From positions 2,542,001-2,606,000 of the forward strand of contig NZ_AP024590.1 in the NCBI RefSeq assembly GCF_018323985.1: a stretch of 64,000 bases of DNA, given 5' to 3'. The number at the start of each line of letters is the position of its first letter. Position 1 is the first letter of the stretch. Of this stretch, positions 34,002-44,639 are shown in pieces. This DNA is from Enterobacter kobei (lineage in GTDB: Bacteria > Pseudomonadota > Gammaproteobacteria > Enterobacterales > Enterobacteriaceae). The notes beneath the pieces were generated by a model, which was not told the origin of the DNA, did not search any database, and saw only the letters and a list, made by a program, of their open reading frames with translations. The translations under genes were made by a program, and so were the position numbers.

Positions 34002-34418
34002 TTAGCTAATGTTTGCTGCTTTCGTACGAATTGCGCGGATCATTGCTTCCAGCCCTTGGGAGCGGGACGGGGTTAAATGCTGGGCAAGCGACATCTTTTC
34101 AAACCACGGGCGCACGTCAAACGCGACGATGTCCTGCGCGGTCATCTGCTGGTACAGAATAAACACCACCGCGATCAGTCCCTTGACGATAGCGGCGTCG
34201 CTGTCGCCCTGCAGTTCGATGACGCCATCATCCCGGCGCTGCATCACAATCCATACCTGGCTCTGGCAGCCCTGAATACTATTTTCCGGCTTGTGCGCCT
34301 CAGCGGCCAGTTCCGGCAGTCGCTGGCCCAGCTCGATGATATAGAGATACTTCTCTTCCCAGTTGGCGCAACGCGTAAAGTTGCGCAACAGTTTTTCTTT
34401 ATCGGGTAAAGCGGCCAT
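34002..34418 (-). CDS. sufE: Sulfur acceptor protein SufE
   Basis: Accepts persulfide sulfur from SufS and passes it to the SufBCD scaffold. It has 138 residues, as in E. coli, with the acceptor cysteine at position 51 (SIQGCQSQVW). It is the last gene of the sufABCDSE operon, 12 bases after sufS. No clear U-rich terminator is visible in the 99-base gap to ldtE. Confidence 0.96.
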   Translation of the reverse strand: MAALPDKEKLLRNFTRCANWEEKYLYIIELGQRLPELAAEAHKPENSIQGCQSQVWIVMQRRDDGVIELQGDSDAAIVKGLIAVVFILYQQMTAQDIVAFDVRPWFEKMSLAQHLTPSRSQGLEAMIRAIRTKAANIS

Positions 34419-34430
34419 TACGTCCCCCTG

Positions 34431-35651
34431 TCAGCCTAATAACTGATGAATGCGTTTCAGTCCGGCCACCAGACGATCCACTTCTTCTTGCGTGTTGTAC
34501 ATCACCAGCGACGCGCGGCACATGGCGGGGACCTGGTAAAACGCCATCAGCGGCATTGCGCAGTGATGCCCGGTGCGCACCGCGACACCATAATTATCCA
34601 GGAAACTGCCCACATCATAGGCGTGATGGTTACCCAGATTAAACGCGATCACGCCCAGACGATCGGCCGGGCCGTATAACGTCAGATCCGGCACGTCAGC
34701 CAGCGCCTTCAGGGCATATTGCATCAGCCCCTGCTCGTACTCCGCAATGGCGTCAAGCCCCAGCGCGGTCACATATTCCATGGCTGCGCCAAAGCCGATG
34801 ATGGCGCCGGTGTTCGGCGTACCCGCCTCGAAGCGCCACGGTGCTTTCGCCCAGGTGGTGCCTTCCGTCAGGCTGACGCTGGCGATCATCGCCCCGCCCC
34901 CTTCCCACGGCGGCATTGCCTGCAGGATCGCCTCTTTGGCGTAGAGGATGCCGATACCGGTCGGCCCGTACAGTTTATGGGCGGAGAAAACGTAAAAATC
35001 GCAGTCCAGCGCCTGTACATCAACTGCGTGATGCATCACCGCCTGCGCGCCATCCACCAGCACTTTCGCACCCTGTTGATGGGCCTGAGCGATGATACCC
35101 GCGAGCGGGTTTTCGGTGCCGAGCACGTTGGAGACGTGCGTAACCGCCACCAGCCGCGTGCGATCATCGAGCAGCCCGGCCAGCGCCTCGAGTTGTAGCG
35201 TGCCGTCCTGATTGATCGGGATAACCCGCAGCTCCGCGCCGGTGCGTTCACACAGCATCTGCCAGGGCACGATATTCGCGTGGTGTTCCATGGCGGTGAT
35301 GATGATGTTGTCACCCGCCGCCACGTTGCGGTTGCCCCAGCTGTTGGCGACCAGATTGATGCCTTCGGTAGTGCCGCGCACAAACACCAGCTCTTCCGGC
35401 GTGCGGGCATTGATAAAGCGGGCAGCCAGCGTACGCACGTTTTCCATGCGCTGGGTCGCTTCTGCACTCAGGGTGTGAATGCCGCGATGCACGGCAGCAT
35501 AGCCGTGGCGGTAAAACTCCGCTTCAGCATCAATCACCTGATGCGGTTTTTGCGCGCTGGCGGCGCTGTCGAGATACGCCAGCGGCTGGCCATTCACTTC
35601 ACGCGTCAGAACGGGAAAATCCGCCCGTACGCGCTCAACGGAAAAACTCAT
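34431..35651 (-). CDS. sufS: Cysteine desulfurase SufS
   Basis: PLP enzyme that takes sulfur from cysteine (also selenocysteine lyase activity) for stress-time Fe-S cluster assembly. It has 406 residues, as in E. coli, with the PLP lysine at about position 226 in SAHKLYGPTG and the catalytic persulfide cysteine at about 364 in RTGHHCAMPLM. Its ATG overlaps the sufD stop (ATGA), so the two are translationally coupled. Confidence 0.97.
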   Translation of the reverse strand: MSFSVERVRADFPVLTREVNGQPLAYLDSAASAQKPHQVIDAEAEFYRHGYAAVHRGIHTLSAEATQRMENVRTLAARFINARTPEELVFVRGTTEGINLVANSWGNRNVAAGDNIIITAMEHHANIVPWQMLCERTGAELRVIPINQDGTLQLEALAGLLDDRTRLVAVTHVSNVLGTENPLAGIIAQAHQQGAKVLVDGAQAVMHHAVDVQALDCDFYVFSAHKLYGPTGIGILYAKEAILQAMPPWEGGGAMIASVSLTEGTTWAKAPWRFEAGTPNTGAIIGFGAAMEYVTALGLDAIAEYEQGLMQYALKALADVPDLTLYGPADRLGVIAFNLGNHHAYDVGSFLDNYGVAVRTGHHCAMPLMAFYQVPAMCRASLVMYNTQEEVDRLVAGLKRIHQLLG

Positions 35652-36919
35652 GCGATGCCCCCTGGCAGGCGCTGACCGATACGGGACAGCACCTCGTGCC
35701 TGAGCGCCTCGTCGCTGATGGCTTCCGTCAGTTCAGCGGCAAAGGCGTAGATGATCATTTGCTGCGCGGCCTTTTCATCGATGCCACGCGAGCGCAGGTA
35801 GAACATTTGTTCATCGTCAATGCGGCCAATGGTCGCGCCGTGGCTGCATTTCACGTCGTCGGCGTAAATTTCCAGCTGCGGTTTGGTGTCCACTTCCGAC
35901 AGACGGCCAAGCAGCAGATTGTTGTTGGTCATTTGCCCGTCGGTTTTAATGGCATGCTGCGCCACATTGATCAGACCGTTAAACACCGCCCGACCTTTGT
36001 CAGAAACGATGGTTTTGTGCAGCTGACGGCTGTTGCAGTAACCCTTGTTATGCGCAAGCCAGGTACGGGTATCGCACACTTCACTGTTAACCGGCATCAC
36101 CAGGCTGTTAACGCGCAGCGTGGTGTTTTCGCCGTTCAGCGCCATGCTGGTGTTATGGCGCAGCACCGCGCCGCCAAGCAGGAAACTGTGGCTGTGGGCG
36201 GCAGCATCGGCGGCGAGCAGAATATCGTTATGCGCAAAGTGATAGCTCTGCGCATTTTCAAATGCCAGCTTCGCGTGATGCAACTGTGCATTCGGTGCCA
36301 CGTTCATGGTCAGACGCGAGCCGGTGAAATGGCGTTGATCGTTGAGGCTGACATAATGCTCATACACCGTTGCTTCCGCGCCCTGCTCCAGCGTCAGATG
36401 ATGACGGTAGTGAGCGGTGTTCATCTCTTCACCCGCCAGACCCTGGGTGATATGCATCAACAGCAGCGGCTTCGCCGGACGCTGGTTACGCGCCACCTGA
36501 ATATGCGTGACGCTGTGCGCCAGGCTTTCCGTCAGATGCAGAAACACTTCCGGCTGTGCCGGTGCGGGCAGTGCGCCGCGTTCGTCGTTAATGGTGACGG
36601 CAAAGCCACTGTTTTCCGTGCTGTCGCTGAGATCGGCGTCAAAGCGACCGTCAACAAAGACCAGCCGCACCGCGTTCACCGGCAAGGCCAGCGCATCACG
36701 CTGGGCAGCGGTCAGGCGGGTTTGCGTACTGACAAAGTGGCTACTGAGCAGGCCTTCCAGCGGCGTGTATTTCCAGTTCTCGTGCTTACGCGTTGGCAGC
36801 CCTAAACGCAGCACCTGTTGCAGATGCTGCTGCGCCTGCTCCGAACGGGCCTCGCCCTCGGTTTCAAACAGATGATGCCACTGTTGCAGCGCGTTACTGC
36901 TGTTCGGTAAGCCAGCCAT
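35648..36919 (-). CDS. sufD: Fe-S assembly scaffold subunit SufD
   Basis: Partner of SufB in the SufBC2D scaffold, a right-handed beta-helix protein of 423 residues. It has the family C-terminal segments GRAVFNGLINVAQHAIKTDGQ, EIYADDVKCSHGATIGRID (metal-linked histidine) and FYLRSRGI. It starts inside the 3' end of sufC with a 26-base overlap, the arrangement seen in E. coli, and overlaps sufS at its own end. Confidence 0.96.
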   Translation of the reverse strand: MAGLPNSSNALQQWHHLFETEGEARSEQAQQHLQQVLRLGLPTRKHENWKYTPLEGLLSSHFVSTQTRLTAAQRDALALPVNAVRLVFVDGRFDADLSDSTENSGFAVTINDERGALPAPAQPEVFLHLTESLAHSVTHIQVARNQRPAKPLLLMHITQGLAGEEMNTAHYRHHLTLEQGAEATVYEHYVSLNDQRHFTGSRLTMNVAPNAQLHHAKLAFENAQSYHFAHNDILLAADAAAHSHSFLLGGAVLRHNTSMALNGENTTLRVNSLVMPVNSEVCDTRTWLAHNKGYCNSRQLHKTIVSDKGRAVFNGLINVAQHAIKTDGQMTNNNLLLGRLSEVDTKPQLEIYADDVKCSHGATIGRIDDEQMFYLRSRGIDEKAAQQMIIYAFAAELTEAISDEALRHEVLSRIGQRLPGGIA

Positions 36920-37640
36920 AGCCCTGCTCCTCCAGTTGTTTCACCAGCGTGAAATCACCGGATTTCACGATGCGGCCCTGGTACAGCACATGCACAAAAT
37001 CAGGCTTGATGTAATCCAGGATGCGCTGGTAGTGCGTGACGATAATAAAAGAGCGTTTCTCGTCGCGCAGAGAGTTCACCCCTTCGGCAACGATTTTCAG
37101 CGCATCGATATCCAGACCAGAGTCGGTTTCATCGAGGATGCACAGTTCCGGCTCCAGCACCGCCATTTGCAGAATGTCGTTACGCTTTTTCTCACCACCG
37201 GAGAAACCAACGTTTACCGAACGGGTCAGCAGATCTTCCGGCATTTTCAGCAGCTTGATTTTCTCTTCCATCAGATCCTGGAAGTCAAAGCGATCCAGCT
37301 CATCCAGCCCGCGATATTTACGCACGGCGTTGAGCGCGGTTTGCAGGAAGAATTGGTTGCTGACGCCTGGGATCTCAACCGGATACTGAAACGCCATAAA
37401 AATGCCTTCGCCCGCACGATCTTCCGGCGACAGCTCCAGCAGATCTTTGCCGTGAAATTGCACGGAACCCCCGGTCACTTCATAGTCTTCGCGTCCGGCG
37501 AGGGTGGCTGAGAGCGTACTTTTTCCGGAGCCGTTAGGTCCCATAATGGCGTGGACTTCCCCAGGACGAACGTCAAGGCTCAGCCCACGCAGGATCTCTT
37601 TGTCTTCAACGGCAACCTGCAAATCTTTAATGCTTAACAT
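36894..37640 (-). CDS. sufC: Fe-S assembly ATPase SufC
   Basis: ABC-type ATPase that drives conformational change of the SufB-SufD scaffold. It has 248 residues with Walker A GPNGSGKST, the ABC signature FSGGEKKRND, and Walker B with a degenerate tail, LCILDETDSGLDIDAL, typical of SufC. Cytosolic, not a transporter. It lies nine bases after sufB. Confidence 0.97.
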   Translation of the reverse strand: MLSIKDLQVAVEDKEILRGLSLDVRPGEVHAIMGPNGSGKSTLSATLAGREDYEVTGGSVQFHGKDLLELSPEDRAGEGIFMAFQYPVEIPGVSNQFFLQTALNAVRKYRGLDELDRFDFQDLMEEKIKLLKMPEDLLTRSVNVGFSGGEKKRNDILQMAVLEPELCILDETDSGLDIDALKIVAEGVNSLRDEKRSFIIVTHYQRILDYIKPDFVHVLYQGRIVKSGDFTLVKQLEEQGYGWLTEQQ

Positions 37641-37649
37641 GTAATTTCC

Positions 37650-39134
<1,485 letters not shown>

Positions 39135-39142
39135 AGTACCGC

Positions 39143-39511
39143 CTATACCCCAAAGCTTTCGCCACAGCCACATTCGTGCTGCGCTTTCGGGTTATTGAAT
39201 TTAAAAATCTGATTCAGTCCTTCGCGCACATAGTCCACTTCGGTGCCATCAATAAATGGCATCGCCTGCAGCGGCACGTACAGACGCGCGCCGTCGAACT
39301 CAAACAGCAGATCGTCTGCCACCGGCTCTGAGACCGTATCGAGAACATAACCAAAGCCGGCACAGCCGGTTTGCTTAATCCCAAGACGCACACCGAGCAG
39401 GTCTGGCTGTTTGTCCACCAGCGCGCGGATATGCTGCGCCGCTGCGGGCGTTAACGTCAGTCCCTGCCAGCCGGGATCGTTGGGGTCGAAGGTTCCTGCT
39501 TGCAATTCCAT
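39143..39511 (-). CDS. sufA: Fe-S carrier SufA (A-type)
   Basis: A-type carrier that receives clusters from SufBCD and delivers them to target proteins. It has 122 residues with the three conserved cysteines at 50 (KQTGCAGFGY), 114 and 116 (ECGCGESF). First gene of the suf operon. Upstream lies a perfect Fur box. In E. coli the operon is also controlled by IscR, OxyR and IHF; I could not assign those sites by eye. Confidence 0.96.
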   Translation of the reverse strand: MELQAGTFDPNDPGWQGLTLTPAAAQHIRALVDKQPDLLGVRLGIKQTGCAGFGYVLDTVSEPVADDLLFEFDGARLYVPLQAMPFIDGTEVDYVREGLNQIFKFNNPKAQHECGCGESFGV

Positions 39512-39556
39512 AGGTCTACCTCACGTAATGGTGCCAAAGGGCATAACGCTATGTTA

Positions 39557-39573
39557 GTGATAATGATTATCAC
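39557..39573. promoter_or_regulatory. Fur box of the suf operon
   Basis: GTGATAATGATTATCAC is a perfect 17-bp palindrome matching the core of the Fur consensus GATAATGATAATCATTATC, 46-62 bases upstream of the sufA start. It implies iron-dependent repression of sufABCDSE. The rest of the 39512-39853 gap is A/T-rich and shows no gene. Confidence 0.88.
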
Positions 39574-39817
39574 TTCAACCTCTATTCCAAAGGGTTATTA
39601 CCTGAAACGCCCTTTTTGCACAGTTCTATTAAGCATAGACCCTGACAACGGGCTTATCCGTAAAGGGCAGCGAGAATTAACCAATTGAAAATAAAGTATT
39701 TTGAGGCGGTGTTAGTTACCACAGCGTGCGGAAATGAAACATGTATAGGCAATGCCTATTTATCAGATAGGATTTTATAACAATTTTGCAATATAAACGC
39801 GACAAATGGTGCGGCAA

Positions 39818-39844
39818 TGCCCGGCGATGTGTGCTTGCCGGGCA
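39818..39844. repeat. REP-like hairpin between sufA and lpxP
   Basis: TGCCCGGC...GCCGGGCA, a short REP-type palindrome directly after the lpxP stop. It may also act in transcript end formation. Confidence 0.6.
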
Positions 39845-39853
39845 AGGCAGAGA

Positions 39854-40774
39854 TTAACGATACAGCGACGACTCACCCGACGGGCGGGTTTTAAAGCGGC
39901 GGTGCACCCACAGATACTGCTCGGGGGCGCGAAGGATCTCGTTTTCGATCACTTTGTTCATATTGCTGGCGGCTTCAAACTCGCTCTCTTTCGGGTAATC
40001 GGTCAACTCCGGGCCGATAAATAATGAATACCCGCTACGATCGGCTTTACGCACCATGGTCACCGTCAACATCACGGAGCCGGACAGACGCGACAGCACA
40101 TAAGTGCCGTTGGTGGTGGCGGCGTTAACTTCAAAGAACGGCGCGAAGGTGCTGCCCTTGCGGCCATAGTCCTGATCCGGGGCAAACCATACCGCTTCGC
40201 CCTTTTTCAGCGCGTTAACCAGCCCTTTCAGGTTACGACGGTCAATCATGGATTTATTGGAACGCATCCGTCCGCGCGTCTGCACCCACTCCATCAGTGG
40301 ATTATTATGCGGACGATAGGTGGCCATCATTGGCTGGCATAAGCCCATCACACGGCCGCCCAGTTCCAGCGACATAAAATGCACGCCAATAACCATCACG
40401 CCCTTCTGTTTTGCCTGTGCTTCCTGCAAATGCTGATAGCCATCCACATCAAACCAGCGACGTACGCGTTCGTCCGGCCAGAACCACGCCATCCCGGTTT
40501 CCAGCAGCCCCATGCCCAGCGAGCGAAAATTGTTTTCGATTAATGCTTCCCGCACCAGCGGATCCATTTCCGGGAAACAGAGTTCCAGATTGCGGCGGGC
40601 AATACTTTCACGCCGTTTCAAAAAAGGACGCGCCAGGGTGCCGAGAGAAGTACCGAGACGGGCGATCAGTGGGTAAGGTAACTGCACCAGCAGCCAGAGA
40701 ACGCCGAGGCCAAACCATGTGGTCCAGTGGCGTGGATGAAGAAAGGAAAATTTTAACGATGTACGCATTACCAT
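39854..40774 (-). CDS. lpxP: Kdo2-lipid IVA acyltransferase, LpxP type
   Basis: Late acyltransferase of lipid A synthesis, 306 residues, HtrB/LpxL/LpxP family. One N-terminal membrane helix (GLGVLWLLVQLPYPLIARLG) is followed by the catalytic HX4E motif in VHFMSLELG (His and Glu six positions apart) and further blocks YRPHNNPLMEWVQTRGRMRSNKSMI and WFAPDQDYGRKGS. Its phrases KRRESIARRNLELCFP and RVRRWFDVDG fit E. coli LpxP (cold-induced palmitoleoyl transferase) better than LpxL. In E. coli lpxP is not near suf. An extended -10 (TGATATAGT, 40895-40903) may be its promoter. Confidence 0.85.
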   Translation of the reverse strand: MVMRTSLKFSFLHPRHWTTWFGLGVLWLLVQLPYPLIARLGTSLGTLARPFLKRRESIARRNLELCFPEMDPLVREALIENNFRSLGMGLLETGMAWFWPDERVRRWFDVDGYQHLQEAQAKQKGVMVIGVHFMSLELGGRVMGLCQPMMATYRPHNNPLMEWVQTRGRMRSNKSMIDRRNLKGLVNALKKGEAVWFAPDQDYGRKGSTFAPFFEVNAATTNGTYVLSRLSGSVMLTVTMVRKADRSGYSLFIGPELTDYPKESEFEAASNMNKVIENEILRAPEQYLWVHRRFKTRPSGESSLYR

Positions 40775-40941
40775 GTTACCTGAAGTACCTTTATTAAGTA
40801 GCGCGCAAGGAAACCACGAATCATATCTCCAGGCCTTGATGCGTTACCGTCTCTGAGTTTGACAACGATCATGTTCAGAGATTCACTGTTGAGCACTATA
40901 TCACAGCGCGAAATTATCACGCGACGTTTCTAATGGATTAT

Positions 40942-40961
40942 GCGGCTGCCTGTACAGCCGC
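40942..40961 (-). terminator. Hairpin after menI
   Basis: GCGGCTG-CCTGTA-CAGCCGC just after the menI stop. A/T-rich sequence follows on the minus strand but there is no clean U run. Confidence 0.5.
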
Positions 40962-40969
40962 GTTACCGG

Positions 40970-41380
40970 TCAGAGAATGGCGGTGGTCAGCCGGGATGAG
41001 CAGCACAGACGGTTCTGCTCGTCATAGATATGGATCTGCCACACTTGATGACGCCCGCCGGTATGCAGCGCCGTACAGACGCCACGCACACGGCCACTGC
41101 GCACCGAACGAATATGGTTGGCATTGACCTCCAGTCCAACCACATTTTGTTCTCCTTCACTGCACAGATAGCCCGCCACCGACCCGAGGGTCTCCGCCAG
41201 CACCACCGACGCCCCGCCGTGCAGCAGGCCAAAAGGCTGATGCGTGCGGTGGTCCACCGGCATCGTGGCTTCAATGGTGTCAGCAGTAAGGCGCTCAAAT
41301 TGAATATCCAGCAGCCCGACCATGTTCCCTTCGCCCATGGCGTTCAACGCGTCAAGCGTCGCTTCCCGTTTCCAGATCAT
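40970..41380 (-). CDS. menI: 1,4-dihydroxy-2-naphthoyl-CoA hydrolase
   Basis: Hotdog-fold thioesterase of menaquinone synthesis (E. coli YdiI). It has 136 residues from the ATG at 41380, giving MIWKREATLDALNAMGEGN. The active-site region FGLLHGGASVVLAETLGS has the catalytic Glu63. The start overlaps the ydiJ stop in an ATGA, so it is translationally coupled to ydiJ. Upstream in-frame codons lie wholly inside ydiJ and are rejected. Confidence 0.95.
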   Translation of the reverse strand: MIWKREATLDALNAMGEGNMVGLLDIQFERLTADTIEATMPVDHRTHQPFGLLHGGASVVLAETLGSVAGYLCSEGEQNVVGLEVNANHIRSVRSGRVRGVCTALHTGGRHQVWQIHIYDEQNRLCCSSRLTTAIL

Positions 41381-44300
41381 CCTGTTATCTCCAGTAAAGC
41401 CTGCAATGGATGGCGAACCCCGCTGCCCTCGATGCGCTTGACCTGGCTGCGGCAGGAATAGCCGGTCGCCAGGCAGCGATTGCGCGGCAGACGCTGCATC
41501 GCCTGATGCCATGACAGTTCATAAATGCCCAGCGAACTGGCGTGGTTTTTTACTTCGTGGCCGTAGGTGCCGGCCATACCGCAGCAGCCGACGCTGATAT
41601 TTTCCAGCTTCGCACCAAAACGGGCGAAAATGGCGGCCCACTGCCCCGGCGTGCCCGGCAACGCCGTCACTTCGGTACAGTGAGCAAACAGATACCAGGA
41701 CTCACCACTGACAGCGCGCGGCTCCACGCCTTCCAGCACGGCGGGCAGCCATTCATGCACCAGTTGCACATTAAATTCTCCGCGCGTGTCACCCAGCGTT
41801 TGCTTGTATTCATCGCGATAGCAAAGCACCAGCGCCGGATCGACGCCGACCATCGGCATGCCAAGCTGGGCGATGCGCGTCAGAAAGTCGGAGGTTTTCT
41901 GTGCCGTTTTCGCAAAGCGCGTCAGGAAACCTTTGATGTGCTGCGCCTTGCCGTTAGGGGAGAACGGCAGGATCACCGGCTGATAGCCGAGTTTTTCCGC
42001 CAGTCGCACAAAATCACTCACGACCTGCGCGTCGTAATAGCTGGTGAAGGGATCCTGCACGACCAGCACCGTTCTGGCTTTTTCGTCGGCGCTTAACTGT
42101 TCCAGATTTTCCAGCGTCATGTTCGCTGTGCGATGTCCCACCAGTTGCTGTTGCAGGGAGGGCTCCGACAGCAGCGGCAAATCCACCATGCCAATGCGTT
42201 TTTCCGACAGCGTACGCACCCACGGCTGACGCAGGAAAAAGTTAAAGGTTTTCGGCGCACGCGCCATTAGCGGCGCATAGCTCTCCACCGAGGCGACCAG
42301 GTGATCGCGTAGCGGGCGCAGATAACGGGTGTGATAAAGCTGCAGGAAGCGCGAGCGGAACTCCGGCACATCGATTTTGATCGGGCACTGGGTTGAGCAG
42401 GCTTTGCATGCCAGGCAGCCTGACATCGCCTCTTTCACTTCATGAGAGAAGTCATACTCGCCTTTGCGCGCATGCCAGCTGTTGCGGGTGCGTTCAATAA
42501 GCCCCCGCAGGCTGACGCGGCTTTCCGCCAGCTCTTTTTCGAGCTTCAGCGGATCCACACCGCGATCCGCCAGCAACCGCAGCCATTCGCGCACCAGCGT
42601 AGCGCGGCCTTTCGGCGAGTGAATACGATTGCTGGTGATCTTCATTGACGGGCACATCGGGCTTTTCACGTCAAAGTTAAAGCACAGACCGTTGCCGTTA
42701 CATTCCATTGCGCCACGCCAGGAAGACCGTACCGCTATGGGGATCTGGCGATCATAAGTGCCGCGTTTGACCGCATCCACCTGCATCATCGGCGCGTCGA
42801 TGCCCGCCGGCGGACAGATTTTGCCTGGATTCAGGCGATTATGCGGATCGAACGCCGCTTTGATTTTACGCAGTTCGCCGAACAGCTGCTCGCCAAAAAA
42901 CGCCGGGCTGTACTGGGCGCGGAAGCCTTTACCGTGTTCGCCCCATAGCAGCCCGCCATATTTCGCGGTAAGCGCCACCACCTCATCGGAGATCTGCTTC
43001 ATCAGCATCTCCTGCTGGGGATCGCACATGTCCAGCGCTGGACGCACGTGCAGCACCCCGGCATCCACGTGTCCGAACATGCCATAGCTCAGGCCATGGC
43101 TGTCGAGCAGCGCGCGGAACTCGACGATGTAATCCGCCAGATGCTCCGGCGGCACGCAGGTATCTTCCGCAAAGGGGATCGGTTTGGCCGCGCCTTTTGC
43201 ATTGCCGAGCAGGCCAACGGCTTTTTTACGCATCGCGTAGATACGCTCTATGCCCGCCAGATCGCCACATACCTGCCAACCAATCACGCCGCCCTGCTCT
43301 GTGGCAATCAGGCTAGCCAGCCGTTCACACAGTGCGCTGACCTGGCTGTCGATCAGCGCTTCGTCGTCGCCGGCGAACTCGACAATATTCAGGCCGAGCA
43401 TCTCTTTATCAGGCACATCGGTGATCAATTCATGCACCGAATGCCAGACAATATCTTCCCGTGCCAGGTTGAGCACTTTTGAGTCGACGGTTTCCACCGA
43501 CAGCGCCCGCGCTTCCACCATAAAGGGCGCATTGCGCAGCGCCGAGTTAAAGGAGTCGTATTTGATATTGACCAGGCGGCGCACTTTCGGCAGCGGCGTA
43601 ATATCCAGCCGCGCCTCGGTAATAAACGCCAGCGTGCCTTCAGAGCCGGTCAGAATGCGGGTTAAATCGAAACGGGTCATCTCGTCGTTAAAGACGTGAC
43701 GCAAATCGTAACCGGTGAGGAAGCGGTTAAGCTTGGGGAATTTATCGATAATCAGCTGGCGATTGTCACGGCAGCTCTCATACACCGCTTTATAGATGCG
43801 GCCAATGGCAGTCTGCGCCTCGCCGAGGGTTTCCGCCAGCTCCAGCGACACCGGCTGCGTGTCCAGAATGTCGCCGCCCATCAGTACCGCGCGCACCCCC
43901 AGCGTATGATCCGAGGTTTTACCGTATACCAGCGAGCCCTGCCCGGAGGCATCGGTATTGATCATCCCGCCCAGCGTGGCGCGGTTACTGGTGGACAGCT
44001 CCGGCGCAAAGAAATAACCGTATGGCTTCAGATACTGGTTAAGCTGATCTTTGATCACCCCGGCTTCAACGCGCACCCATCCCTCTTTGGGATTGATTTC
44101 AAGAATGCGGTTCATATAGCGCGAGAGATCGACCACAATCCCGGCGTTTAGCGCCTGGCCATTGGTGCCGGTCCCTCCACCGCGCGGAGTGAAGATCAGC
44201 GATTCGAAACGCGGTTCGGCGGCGATACGCGCGATCAGCGTGACATCCGCCGTGGAACGGGGAAAAACCACGGCATCGGGAAGGAGTTGATAAATACTGT

Positions 44301-44433
44301 TATCGGTCGCCATGGTCAGCCGGTCGGCGTAACTTGTGGCGGTGTCTCCGGTGAAACCTTGTTGCTCCAGTGCCTGTAAAAAGTTCAGCACCAGCTGAAC
44401 GACGCCGGGTGCCTGAGAAATCTGTGGGATCAT
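41377..44433 (-). CDS. ydiJ: FAD/Fe-S oxidoreductase YdiJ
   Basis: Large flavo-iron-sulfur dehydrogenase of 1018 residues, same length as E. coli YdiJ, which has been described as a D-2-hydroxyglutarate dehydrogenase. The N-terminal FAD-binding type 4 domain has FTPRGGGTGTNGQALN and GGMINTDASGQGSLVYG; a flavin C-terminal domain follows with GHVDAGVLHVRP and WGEHGKGFRAQ. A ferredoxin-like CLACKACSTQCP motif begins the C-terminal third, ending in a CCG-type domain (SVGCCGMAGTYGHE). It is followed by coupled menI. Confidence 0.94.
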   Translation of the reverse strand: MIPQISQAPGVVQLVLNFLQALEQQGFTGDTATSYADRLTMATDNSIYQLLPDAVVFPRSTADVTLIARIAAEPRFESLIFTPRGGGTGTNGQALNAGIVVDLSRYMNRILEINPKEGWVRVEAGVIKDQLNQYLKPYGYFFAPELSTSNRATLGGMINTDASGQGSLVYGKTSDHTLGVRAVLMGGDILDTQPVSLELAETLGEAQTAIGRIYKAVYESCRDNRQLIIDKFPKLNRFLTGYDLRHVFNDEMTRFDLTRILTGSEGTLAFITEARLDITPLPKVRRLVNIKYDSFNSALRNAPFMVEARALSVETVDSKVLNLAREDIVWHSVHELITDVPDKEMLGLNIVEFAGDDEALIDSQVSALCERLASLIATEQGGVIGWQVCGDLAGIERIYAMRKKAVGLLGNAKGAAKPIPFAEDTCVPPEHLADYIVEFRALLDSHGLSYGMFGHVDAGVLHVRPALDMCDPQQEMLMKQISDEVVALTAKYGGLLWGEHGKGFRAQYSPAFFGEQLFGELRKIKAAFDPHNRLNPGKICPPAGIDAPMMQVDAVKRGTYDRQIPIAVRSSWRGAMECNGNGLCFNFDVKSPMCPSMKITSNRIHSPKGRATLVREWLRLLADRGVDPLKLEKELAESRVSLRGLIERTRNSWHARKGEYDFSHEVKEAMSGCLACKACSTQCPIKIDVPEFRSRFLQLYHTRYLRPLRDHLVASVESYAPLMARAPKTFNFFLRQPWVRTLSEKRIGMVDLPLLSEPSLQQQLVGHRTANMTLENLEQLSADEKARTVLVVQDPFTSYYDAQVVSDFVRLAEKLGYQPVILPFSPNGKAQHIKGFLTRFAKTAQKTSDFLTRIAQLGMPMVGVDPALVLCYRDEYKQTLGDTRGEFNVQLVHEWLPAVLEGVEPRAVSGESWYLFAHCTEVTALPGTPGQWAAIFARFGAKLENISVGCCGMAGTYGHEVKNHASSLGIYELSWHQAMQRLPRNRCLATGYSCRSQVKRIEGSGVRHPLQALLEITG

Positions 44434-44639
44434 TACTGTTGACCCTGCCTGACTGTTAGAGTTGTGAGTATTTAATCGTTTGCATTGTGCGTTTATCGTT
44501 GTATCACATTTTTTTCTTATACGCCCGGCAGAATTACAGGCAGAATTCGCTGTCTGAAATCGCTGATATTTAGCAGGTTTAGAAAGTCATTTTCACGTCG
44601 CGCTGGCGTTCCGGCGTACCTACAGGATGAAGAAAGAAT

